From Tricholoma matsutake (taxonomy: Eukaryota; Basidiomycota; Agaricomycetes; Agaricales; Tricholomataceae), in assembly GCA_026075535.2 (NCBI GenBank), contig AP026538.1, positions 5,828,001 through 5,892,000 of the forward strand: a stretch of 64,000 nucleotides of DNA, read 5' to 3'. Every line of letters starts with the position of its first letter. Within the stretch, counting starts at the first letter, position 1. Both the position numbers and the translations under genes were made by a program. The notes under the pieces are model-generated. The model was not told the DNA's origin. It saw only the letters and a program-made list of their open reading frames with translations, and searched no databases. This document shows positions 55,048 to 64,000 of the stretch, piece after piece.

Positions 55048-57175
55048 ATGCTCAGCATAGCCCCGGCGTCTATGTGCGATGTTTGTTTAGACTCATTCGG
55101 GCCTGGTGATAAAACTCCTTGCTCTATCCAATGTGGCCACGTATTCTGCGAGGCGTTAGTCGTCAGGCTTTTTTGGCCTTTCTTTGTTCATACCTTTGTT
55201 CCAGGTGTCTTAACAATATCAATCGAGGTTCATGCCCGCTATGTCGAACACATTTCGACCAACGTGCCATCGTCAAGCTGCACGTAGATCTGGACGGTTC
55301 GTCATCCGATTCGCTATCGTCGGGAGCCTCTGCTAGGCAGGAAGCTCGACGACTTCAAATGGCCATTGCTAGTATTGCTAACGAAGGCACGACTGAGCCT
55401 CGACTGCGACAGTTGATTGCGGAAGCCACGGCTTTTCTTGCCACTCAACCGCGTGAGCTGGTGAGTCGGGCCTTGGTCATTTACCCGAACGTTGATCATG
55501 ATCCCGCCACAGTTTTCCGAGCTCAGGATCAGCCATAGGATGATTGCTTACCTGTGCGATATCAAAGCGAAATTTCGGTCACAAAAGTCAGAGTTAGAGA
55601 AGCTTAGTGTGGAGGCCTCTCAACTCAAGGATGAAAACGGGGAGTTGCAGCAACAGATTGATAAACTGAATAGGGTGAGGAAAGACGAGAAGGAAACCGC
55701 GCTGGCGGTCGAAATGAGCTTGAGAGATCATTGTGCGCGAGCGCACGCCACTTACGCGCAGCTGGCCGAGTAAGTTTAATCGTTGCGTATTGGGACAACA
55801 TACTAATATTTTCATCCCACTTAGCCGTGTAAGTAGTATTTTCTCAATTGTGGACGATGAATTGATCCATTCCGAGCAGCATGCTCATGTTATGAAACAG
55901 TGGTCAGCACTTACAGCGAAGATTGGTGGTCTTCATTTGAGCGAGCCTCATATCCTGAATGCACAATCCGATGCACAATCCGAAGATATACGTTTCCTTA
56001 TCTCCGATATTGCCTCACCTTTCAATCCTCATGAGGCAGGTAACTCAAATCCTGACTCAATTCTGATCTCCCCTTTACCTCAGTTTACAAGTGTTCTGCC
56101 GCGCTCTTTCACTGACCTATGTCCTCTTCCCGATGTTGGAAGCGATCCGACTTTTACCTCTCTGGACCGTCCAGTCACTTGCCCTGATGAGATTCCACCC
56201 TTCCCGGAAATGCCTTCCTTTGCAATCTCTTCTCCAAGTCGCAGTCCTTTATTCATCGAGAGGGTTCCTGATTCTGCCTCTGAACGAAACAACGATCTTT
56301 CTTATACAACCACTCCTCCATATCCCGGTGGTCATGGCATTCTAAATTATTCACGCTCCAGTTCCCTTTCCCGGCAATCCAGCCATAGTCGCTCACCCTC
56401 TCAACTTGGCAGCCGTTCATCATCGCCTCCCGCGCCAGTTTCATCCGTGCAAGCTCACAGCCGAATTCCATCACCTTTGGATCAGGGGCCATCAACTTCT
56501 GTCGTGCCTCCTGCTCCGGTCATCAGCAGACTTCACGAGCTGATGGAAACTCCCCTCCTTTCGTCTTCCTTACCGAACATGTCCAATCATTTCCCATCTT
56601 CCGTCACCCGCGATTCGCATCGATCACGTGGAATACATAGTTCACGCTCCCCATCGCGTTCTAGGTCGGCATCGTTGCGACTACCCCAACCTATTGCTCA
56701 GCCAACTCGTAAAATATATTCGGACGCGGTCAGCTCAACTGAACATGCCTCCATCACTGTCAAACCGCCTTCTTCTTTCGGCACTACATCTGGTCCAGTG
56801 TCCAGTGCAAGTACTGCTGCGATGGCATTGGAGAAAGCACAGCGAGAGCAGCGGGCACGACGGATAGCAGAGAGAGAGCAGGAGAAACTCCAGGAAAGTG
56901 AGAAGTTGGAAAAGAGACAAGAGAAGTCAGAGAGAGACCGTCCTCGAGTTGATATCGAGCGTGTTCGAGGACATCAAACAACTGCTTCTACTTCTCATCC
57001 CTTTTCTCATTGGGAGCCGATCAAAGTCTACTCCAACATGCCTGTGTCGTCCGACTATTCATCTCATCGGAGCCACGGTAGCAGACCCGGATCAAGTGCA
57101 CCTAGGGACTCTTATCAAGCGCACAAGCACACGGCTACTAAGGCAATCCCAATACTTCCGGCAACGAAGGTATGA
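55048..57175 (+). CDS. RING-finger protein 3 (RING, helical region, Ser/Arg-rich tail)
   Basis: Exons 55048-55154, 55205-55460, 55513-55769, a 4-nt microexon 55825-55828 (CCGT), 55880-57175; 639 aa. RING: CDVCLDSFGPGDKTPCSIQ, CGHVFCEACL, SCPLCRTHF. Then ARQEARRLQMAIASIANEGT and LIAEATAFLATQ (compare RING 1), a coiled coil (KSELEKLSVEASQLKDENGE, LQQQIDKLNR), and a tail with SRSSSLSRQSSHSRSPSQLG plus a charged helix EKAQREQRARRIAEREQEKL. The acceptor of the last exon is a tandem CAG site (55877 or 55880). The end is the TGA at 57173-57175; an AATAAA at 57390 may be its poly(A) signal. E3 ligase role inferred. Confidence 0.82.
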
Positions 57176-57553
57176 ATGCTTCTCTGGCAGTCTGCACGAT
57201 ATGGAGAACAACATTCCGTCCTTCTGGTTTCTTCAACGTTTTTTCTATCGTCATGGAGCTTCTACTATGTTTATGGTTCTTCAAGAACTAGTTGCAGTTC
57301 GCCATTCATGTTTAATTAACCTTTGATATTGGCACACTTGTGAACCTATGTTATGCCTCAATCCTACTGTTCGACCCAACATGGTTGAAAATAAACTTTA
57401 ATATGATATGATATATGATATGATTGGTAGCTGAATGCCAGGAAGCACATGACCTACACGTAGTCACAAGACGCCCATCACACGTCACAAATTTAGGGTG
57501 TGACGTTTCACTTCATTGCCAGCACCATCCAGCTTCCCTTTCTTCTGAGCACA
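57176..57553. other. 3' flank of RING 3 and promoter of SEC61 beta
   Basis: Contains AATAAA at about 57390 and a short ATATG-type microsatellite at about 57398-57422. No gene seen. Confidence 0.45.
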
Positions 57554-58011
57554 ATGGTTTGTATTGTATTGTCCTTTCATCATCTCTTATACTGATCTTT
57601 TTCCCCAGTCGGACTCGGACTCCCCTCGTGCCAATGGTAGCAGTCGTACAAGTTCAACCGTAGCAAAACCACCTGGTGCTCAACTCCGGTGCGTTACATA
57701 TGGTCGTTCTCAAAGTAGTATGCTGAATCTACATCGTAGACGACGAGCTGCTGGTACGCAAGCCTCGAAGCCTAATTCATCTCGTGCTGCTGGTGCTGGA
57801 GGCTCATCAAACACTATGCTAAAACTCTACACGGATGATTCCCCGGGCCTTCGAGTGTCAGTCTCGGAATTTTATTTTGGCCTGGTGTTGATACTCAGCA
57901 ATGCTCAATTCCAGAGACCCTTTCATCGTCCTTGTCCTATCTCTCTCCTTCATCGGATCCATCTTCTTTCTACACATCTCCGCAAAAGTCATAAGGGCAT
58001 TTACGAAGTAG
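57554..58011 (+). CDS. SBH1: Protein transport protein SEC61 subunit beta
   Basis: Small tail-anchored subunit of the ER translocon. Exons 57554-57556 (ATG only), 57609-57688, 57740-57856, 57915-58011; 98 aa, the usual size. Sequence: SDSDSPRANGSSRTSSTVAK, RRRAAGTQASKPNSSRAAGA, GGSSNTMLKLYTDDSPGLRV, then the membrane segment DPFIVLVLSLSFIGSIFFLH and ISAKVIRAFTK before TAG. The GGSSxTMLKLYTDDxPGLxVDP block is diagnostic. The third intron uses a GTCAGT donor. The symbol follows the yeast name for the beta subunit. Confidence 0.95.
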
Positions 58012-59459
58012 GTATGGATGGTCGTTGGGTTGCGTAATACTATTGAGGGCGGGATATTTGAGCAGGCAGTTGTTTACATGGTATTTTTATTCACTGTTCG
58101 CGCTGTACCAAAATTATGGCTCTTGGGGCGCCTGATTATACTATACCACCCCATTCTCCAACACAGGTCCTGTCCGATTCCGACATCTCCATAGGAAGCT
58201 TGAGAGACCTCAGAGGCATGTCCCTCTTTCCAAGGTTTCCGGCCACCTGCACTCCACTTGAACGCTGTTTTCATCATGTGGACAAAGATGTCGTTCCAGC
58301 GTGTTAATCAGTCCACGACTCTCAGTCTCCAGCGGATGCTTTCAACCCGTTCTCGGAGCTTCTATTGCGGATCCTACCTTGACTGCCTGCTTAAGTCCGA
58401 CACGAACAGTTCGTTGTTAAATTATGCCGTTGACGAACGGTTCGTGCGTCAACATTGTACCTGAGGAGTCATTAGTCGGGATTCTAGCGTGGCCTTGATC
58501 AACACCTCTTCCGCGTGTTTAGATACTTTCCACTCGTGCGTCCACCACGCGTCCTCTGTGTGGAAGCAAACGATTGGATTTCACCTGAAAACCTGTACAT
58601 CCAGTCGTGTGAGAAGCGAAGGCTAGTCCAAATGATTGTAGTTGTGCTTTGGCTGACTACCGAGTTGACCAGCAAGAACATGGTGCTACTTGCCCTTTGA
58701 ACCACTGTAATCGCTTTTTGTCACTTAGGTTCGCGTCTCTGGGCCATTCTATGTCTTGCAGCCTTGCATTGTTCGATCAGAACGTCGGCACCTATCGTCG
58801 TATCCCTTTCCAGGTTGTGAACAATGCCGCTAGTTCATTTTTCTCGTGTGTTTTTAATCCTAATAGTCAATCTTTTTGTTTTGATCCTTGCAGTTCACAC
58901 GTTGAACTGATATCATTAATGATACGCATGATATTCAGCGTCCAGTGTTATCACTAACATTCTCGGGATTACGTCTATCAGAGTGACGTTTTCTATCTAC
59001 TCGTTATTACTCTCACGTTTGCTTATCCGCATAGCAGGGGACACGGAAGAAAATTGGAAGATACTATCTCCTCGTAGTTGTCGTTGATCGCTAAATTGCC
59101 CACCCACTTACTTCTCCACGAGGGACATGTTGAAATGGATCTGCTCGACTTACACGAAGTTTCACCGATCACAGTGCACATGTGAAGTAACACGGGAAAA
59201 TCCTTTCACTCATCTACGACTCTATACTGAGACACGTCTATTCCAACTAAACATGATAAGCGTGGAAGACTCTAAACACTCCTGAAGATAAAGATGAGCT
59301 TAACTATGCAACATTTCTAGAATAATAGAATGAAAGATGATCCAAACAAGGTTGCATGAGAACCATCAAGAAACACGAGGCGGGATAGAAAGCGAAGAAA
59401 AGTGCCCAGGAACAGGGCTATCGTATCGTGGTCAATGCTTCGAAAAAGAAGTGGGTCAC
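58012..59459. other. 1.4 kb with weak coding signals only
   Basis: Plus-strand pieces HDSQSPADAFNPFSELLLRI (about 58317), VLCVEANDWISPENLYIQSC (about 58551) and YRVDQQEHGATCPLNHCNRF (about 58655) look protein-like but lie in frames I could not splice together. A minus-strand frame 58705-58499 competes. The last 400 bp form the 3' flank of the SET gene. Confidence 0.3.
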
Positions 59460-60597
59460 CTAAACTTTCTGGAAGGACGCGGTGACTGAAATTTGCCCCA
59501 AGTTGGCTAGTTCCTCCTCACATCGCTTGCATGTACAGTCGAAATACCAGTTTCTAGGCAGCTCTGACCGTCGCACGACGACGTCATCCTGGACATCAAC
59601 GTAGCTGATGCAGAGCTCTTCGCCAGCGTCCACATCCCTACTCGTGAAGAAACACATTGAGCGTTTGATTCGTTCCTTACGGACATTGGGTGCGCAATCT
59701 AGGCAATTTATATAGTCAATTCCCTATTTCCCAGGTGTGCCGTCGGAAGCAGAACTGACTGTGATTGAAGTACGACCCAGAAACGTACATAGCCCACCCC
59801 AACATCTCGCTATCGCCCTCGGTTGACATATCCCACAAGCCGAAAACGTTCCCTTGATCGCGGGACAAGATAGCACGTACACTTTCGCTTGTCTTCACGT
59901 AAGGCTGCAGAATCAAAATTATTGCTTTGCGTAGGAAGCCGTAAATGCGCAAGTGGGAGTCGAGCATGTATGGTCGTGATCGGATATGCGAGAGTTCGTT
60001 GTTCTGGAGTTCTAAAAGGGCCGACCAGCTCAAGGTACTTTTCGAACGCTTGGTGTCTTCAAGATATCTTCGAATAATGCCAGAAACGATGAATCTTGCG
60101 GTATCTAGCTCCAACTCGTCCAAATACGGGATTTCAACTTCGGGGCGTGCCCAGGTAGCTTCAGCATTTGACCAAGCTTGATCGTGCATTTCAAGAGTGA
60201 TGTTTTCGGGTCGCATCTGTTCGACAAAAGAGAGATGGGGGTTTGCGCTGGGCTTTTTCATGCGTTTAGACAGCTTGTCTATAGCTGCGTTCATTAGTCC
60301 CTGCAGCCCTTCGACATCCTGCTCCGCAACCCACGCATCCCGACACTCCTCTTTGCAGAACCAGACACCATTACTTGTCTGACTGTCAAGCTTGACGTTC
60401 CAATAGTTTCTATGCGAGTCGAATGCGTATGCAAAACAGTATCCACAGACTTCTTTACGGAACTTTCGGTAGATAACAGACGCATGAGGGTCGCAGGCGA
60501 TAAGAAGGGTATCTTTTGGAATAGATTCTATTGCGAAAAGTCCACGGCCACCATAAGAGGTTGTTTTCATGCAGAAAGGAGTTGTGAGCGAATCCAT
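59460..60597 (-). CDS. SET-domain (SMYD/Set5-like) protein methyltransferase
   Basis: Probable lysine methyltransferase. Exons 60597-59760 and 59698-59460, intron 61 nt (GTCAGT...CCTAG); 358 aa. The SET N-part is [20 protein letters not shown]. It is interrupted by a Cys-rich zinc region ([11 protein letters not shown] ... [13 protein letters not shown]) as in the split SET of SMYD/Set5 proteins. The SET core follows as [20 protein letters not shown], with the NHxCxPN cofactor motif, and [15 protein letters not shown] post-SET Cys cluster reads [14 protein letters not shown]. All three parts needed for catalysis are present. Histone or other substrate cannot be told from sequence. The start is the first ATG in the frame. 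Confidence 0.9.
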
Positions 60598-61252
60598 CTA
60601 GCTGAGATCCCGAGAGCGAAGATGAGAGGGCAAACGAAAATCCATCGAAAAATTCTCAATAGGTCCGTAGCGGGCGGGATAAATCACACGTGCGCCGAGT
60701 AACCTATAGCCATTCAACCGCATCATTAAGCATAATCGTTGTCGTCCAATTCAATATGAAGCGAAACAAAGCCTGAATGTTCTTCAGGGCTAATCATTTG
60801 TGACTACAGGTTTGAACTGCTTTGTGACATAAAAGTACTGATGTCATTCGCTTTGTGCTCTTAGACGATATCCAAGACTTGGATGTCAGGCCCTGCTTGA
60901 TTCCGAAATCTCTTAGACGATAAGTCGCTTGGTATGTAGGAGCCTTTGCAACCGTGGTTGCTCTCGACCCTCTGAATTTTATCTCTGGTATTTCATCTTA
61001 TGTCAAAACAAAACACGTCCAGATTCAAAAGAGCCCCGCAGTTGACGGCTCTTTCTCGTACACCTGGGGTAACACTACCTATACCATTGTTGTCTTTCAT
61101 TACAGATTGAGATCGCGACGGAAAATGCGTTCAATTGTAGTCCAGTCGCCAACGATCAAACCACGCAGTGCAAGGAATGAAAGTGCGTGCAGCATAGAAG
61201 TGCTTCAATGATTCGCCTTCTTCAACGCTAGGCTCCTAAAACACTCCAGCAT
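60598..61252. other. Intergenic region upstream of the SET gene
   Basis: A plus-strand open frame at 60954-61211 has no recognisable motif. Otherwise nothing seen. Confidence 0.35.
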
Positions 61253-61894
61253 TTAGTTTTTCCCAAACCCAACTAGACGATTCGCGCATAATGATTCTAG
61301 CTGTAGCGAAACTGAGTGAATTCCATCGGCGTTAGGTTTCGACAAGCCCAAAGCTTTAGGTACTGTGTTCTGACTGGTATGGGTGCATATGGTCTGCCTG
61401 GTCCCTCTTGATGACTCGATACGATGACGACAACACCTCCGAAATGACGCTGAAAATCCAGGCAACGAACGGGCTCTTCCCGTACCAAGGCGATCTGTGT
61501 CGCTCCAATACTTCAAGGTGGGAAGAATGGAGCGATCGCGTTTGCCTTTGAAGCCAAACAAGGACGAGTACGTGACTATAATTAACCACATCCGACCAAA
61601 AGATCTGCGAGACGTGGGAGGGCATTCCAAAGGAGGATATTCCCTGGAGATTAAGACCAAAAGTGGGGAAGGCGCAGTGCCGAAGATGGAAGGACTCGAG
61701 ACTAGACATAGTACTATTGAGACATGCCAGAATTTGGTCCATGGACAGGGATCTGGTGAATTAAACGAAACACGAAGGTATGACTCCCATGGAGGTAACA
61801 GTTTTGAAGCTCCACCTGCCTCAGAAAAGGGATGTCTCCTGATGAGGAATATTAAAGGAATGTGTCCAACACTAGGGTTGTTCACGGTAGCCAT
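61253..61894 (-). pseudogene. Possible decayed F-box/LRR-type sequence
   Basis: Across the three minus-strand frames, leucine-rich-repeat-like blocks appear in order: LRQVELQNCYLHGS, then STMSSLESFHLRHCAFPTFG, then later open stretches. Agaricomycetes carry very many F-box proteins with such repeats. The frame changes repeatedly, so this would be a relic. A competing plus-strand frame (61497-62027, MSLQYFKVGRMERSRLPLKP) has no motif. Confidence 0.3.
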
Positions 61895-62000
61895 TCTTGG
61901 GCCATTTTCGGCTCATTTTCAAACTCATTTTCGGCTTATTTGGCAGAGGAACAAACAAAAGGGAATGAAAAATGGAATGGAAAATGACATGAAAAATGGT

Positions 62001-62044
62001 CCAGCCTCGTCTCTGGCAACGGACTGACGGTGTGAGCTAGTAGG
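62001..62044 (+). repeat. Direct repeat unit, first half (interrupted by a solo LTR)
   Basis: CCAGCCTCGTCTCTGGCAAC and following bases recur at 62816-62859. The second half of the unit lies at 62401-62453, beyond the solo LTR. Confidence 0.9.
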
Positions 62045-62394
62045 TGTAGAGAATCAATCCTAGATAAGAATAGACTCAGTCGATGTATAATTGACTGTAT
62101 ACGAGCGAATAGTACCTAGATAAGAATAGACTACGGTACTATTAGTATCTTGTATGTAAGGTTCTATGGAACATTACTCACCTCAGTCGATGTATAATTG
62201 ACTGAGGTGTCTAACTAATATTGTGGGGTATATATACTAGAAGTCATAAAGGTAACCAAAGAGCGAGTATAAATGGTACGTGCCAAAGGACTTGTTGATA
62301 ATGCCGACATGCCATAAAGGGATGTCAGTGATGGGATCAAATGAACGCATCATCGGATATGACGATACCCGTTCACGGCGTGTATATCTCAACA
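62045..62394. repeat. Solo LTR (350 bp), probably of another retrotransposon family
   Basis: Begins TGTAGAGAATC and ends TATCTCAACA (TG...CA), flanked by the 5-bp duplication GTAGG (62040-62044 and 62395-62399). The unoccupied paralogous site with a single GTAGG lies at about 62855-62860. It contains a TATATATA box near 62228 and two copies each of CTAGATAAGAATAGACT and AGTCGATGTATAATTGACT. No internal region remains, as expected after LTR-LTR recombination. Confidence 0.85.
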
Positions 62395-62400
62395 GTAGGC

Positions 62401-62453
62401 TGGGTGAGGACTGGTGTTAGCCAGCTCGGACATGGGGCAAGTCAAGCCGCTTA
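62401..62453 (+). repeat. Direct repeat unit, second half
   Basis: TGGGTGAGGACTGGTGTTAG and following bases recur at 62862-62914 with few mismatches (CATGGGG versus CGCGGGG, CpG changes). Confidence 0.9.
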
Positions 62454-62815
62454 GGGTGGGTGGGTTGACAGAGCTCCACGATTCGCTCACAGTGTTAGTC
62501 AGATTGTGACAGGCCTGAATGAATCAGAATGATACACAGTTGTTACAAAAGGTACGAGATGTGGATCAACAATGGAAAGTAGAGACAAATGTCGATCGCA
62601 GTACTAGTATATACAAAGTCTGTGAAACCAACGGGTGGGTGGGTGGGTAAAGCGAAGAAACGAGTAGAGTAGCAGGCCAGGGAACGTGAGCTACTGCGAA
62701 CACTGATGGTGGAAAGGACGAGAAAGCGGCAACTACAAAGGATGAGTCATCCGATTGCAATATGCTCGGCTGGACGTTGGTCCGGTCTCGCGAGCTCAAT
62801 TGGACCATCACTATT
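62454..62815. other. Spacer between the direct repeats
   Basis: Contains a short (GGGT)n-type run near 62633-62648. A minus-strand open frame at 62811-62566 is treated as chance. Confidence 0.4.
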
Positions 62816-62914
62816 CCAGCCTCGTCTCTGGCAACGGACTGACGGTGTGAGCTAGTAGGTTGGGTGAGGACTGGTGTTAGCCAGCTCGGACGCGGGGCAA
62901 GTCAAGCCGCTTAC
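62816..62914 (+). repeat. Second copy of the direct repeat unit, uninterrupted
   Basis: Contains the two halves seen at 62001-62044 and 62401-62453 side by side, and serves as the empty-site control for the solo LTR. Confidence 0.9.
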
Positions 62915-62966
62915 CCAAAAGGAGCTGCGAGACAAACTATGGCAGGACGTGCGCCATGTACCCAAT

Positions 62967-63980
62967 CTACGGGTGATGCAGTGACAATGAAATGTGTGAC
63001 CAGTTAGCCAAGCCTCCCAAGTGTCTAGAAGCTACCAGTTCAAATGCTCGTATATAGACCTGGTAAGCTAGCGATTTCCAACGTCCGGCAATATGCACGA
63101 TTTCTGGGCTGACACCCTGGGCCAAGAAGAACGAAGTGCCACCAATATGGAAAGAATGGCCAAAGGCATTTCCCCAACCCCAAGCACCAAGGATGGCATT
63201 GATTTGAGATAAAGCGGCCCCACGCACCAACGGGCGAACATCTCCATTGTTATCCCGCCAAGAAAACAGTGGATCTGAACCTGACCCAGGGACCACTATG
63301 GCCAAATTTCGGAGAGTGGTGATAGGACAGAAATCACCTTCAGTGACAAGATATACATGTTGAATCTCTCCAGGTTTAGCTGTCTTTGCAGAAGGGAGAT
63401 CCAGTAGAACATATTCTTTGCCATCAAGGTCTTTGCCAAAAACGGCATTGATCCGTGTGAGGTGTAATGAGCCAGAGAAGACCCTTCGTGCGGCCACTGC
63501 CACCTCGCCAAAATGCATCAATCCAAAGAAAGAGCACGTACAAACAGCCCAGATGCATGCATCAAACGGATCTGCCAGATTTAGTGTCACCTTCAATGCT
63601 GACAGCATTGGTAAGGTAACTGGAGGTCGTGGCGGCCGCGAACGTCGCTCGGACTGGATATTGGCAAGCCCACGCAAAGACCATTTGATTCATTGTGAAT
63701 CAACATCAGACAATGGTGGTGGCCAGCCCTGAGCAAGATGCCACGCTCGCACTGCAGACAAATATTTCTGAACCACAGTGGCTGCAACAGGCTCGAACAC
63801 TGTCCCGTCTGCAAATGCAGGGTCCAATGGATCCGGGTCTGACCCTGCCCACAATGCGAAAGAATGCAGGGTGGAAAAGGAAGCTGGCAAATGGAGACTC
63901 CGGCACAGAGAAAATGTCGCAGAAGAGATGGAATTTTCGGAGGCCTGAACTGTAACTGCCAGTGCTCCGAAGAGAAGCAT
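62967..63980 (-). pseudogene. Decayed tyrosine recombinase (Crypton/DIRS-type), runs toward the window edge
   Basis: Two minus-strand frames, 63980-63690 and 63677-62967, joined through a TGA at about 63685 (VDSQ stop IKWSLRGL; Arg expected). Blocks: GTVFEPVAATVVQKYLSAVR, AWHLAQGWPPPLSDVD, KPGEIQHVYLVTEGDFCPIT, AWGWGNAFGHSFHIGGTSFF, HIAGRWKSLAYQVYIRAFE. The catalytic Tyr is present, but the two positions where Arg is expected read His (FGLMHFGEV, GHSFHIGG), both CGN-to-CAN changes. Tyrosine recombinases need these Arg residues, so it should be inactive. Whether it belonged to a Crypton or a DIRS-like element cannot be told, since no RT is in the window. Confidence 0.82.
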
Positions 63981-64000
63981 GAGAAGCTCGGTCTGCCAGA

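Noticed and set aside
55877..55880. A firm choice of the last acceptor in RING 3
   Set aside because: Tandem AG sites three bases apart both keep the frame; which is used cannot be told from sequence.
61497..62027. 176-codon plus-strand ORF
   Set aside because: Runs into the direct-repeat unit at 62001 and has no motif; the minus strand carries leucine-rich blocks, though neither is certain.

Overview
The window looks like nuclear DNA of a mushroom-forming basidiomycete (Agaricomycetes). Genes are dense with canonical GT-AG introns of about 50-70 nt, eukaryotic housekeeping proteins are present (uS11, SEC61 beta, a VAMP7-type SNARE, a PI-PLC), and the repeats are chromodomain Ty3/Gypsy elements, hAT and CACTA-like elements and a tyrosine recombinase. 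There is no bacterial operon structure. The species is inferred only to this level.

Left part (about 1.4-32.7 kb): nested, decayed mobile DNA. Element A (2361-8073) and element B (20527-26736) are two copies of one chromovirus family on the minus strand, each with about 402-bp LTRs and a 5-bp target duplication (GGTGG, CATAG). A sits inside an older pseudogene. Element C (8704-17071, plus strand, 204-bp LTRs, target duplication GCTGT) is a different chromovirus whose gag is split by a 2.7-kb CACTA-like element (9706-12436). Element D (pieces between 17968 and about 29085, minus strand) is older: B and a long foldback element (27142-28770) both sit in its gag, and the foldback holds a second foldback (28101-28612). 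D is fused to a hAT transposase fragment at one end and to another pseudogene at the other. Most in-frame stops are TGA where CGA is expected, which points to CpG decay.

Middle and right part (33.2-60.6 kb): a gene-rich block. It holds a nine-exon phosphoinositide phospholipase C (minus), three paralogous RING-finger/helical/disordered-tail genes on the plus strand (40350-41892, 46710-49410, 55048-57175), an 82-aa cyanase-N-terminal-like protein, ribosomal protein uS11, a VAMP7-like R-SNARE, an 83-aa orphan, SEC61 beta and a SET-domain methyltransferase. The three RING genes share intron positions, including a predicted 4-nt microexon in the same phase in all three; this is the most unusual host-gene feature seen.

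Right edge (61.2-64 kb): repeats resume with a decayed F-box/LRR-like sequence, a 350-bp solo LTR whose unoccupied paralogous site lies nearby, and a decayed tyrosine recombinase running off the edge. Exon coordinates were derived by hand from open frames and GT-AG sites; none has transcript support here.
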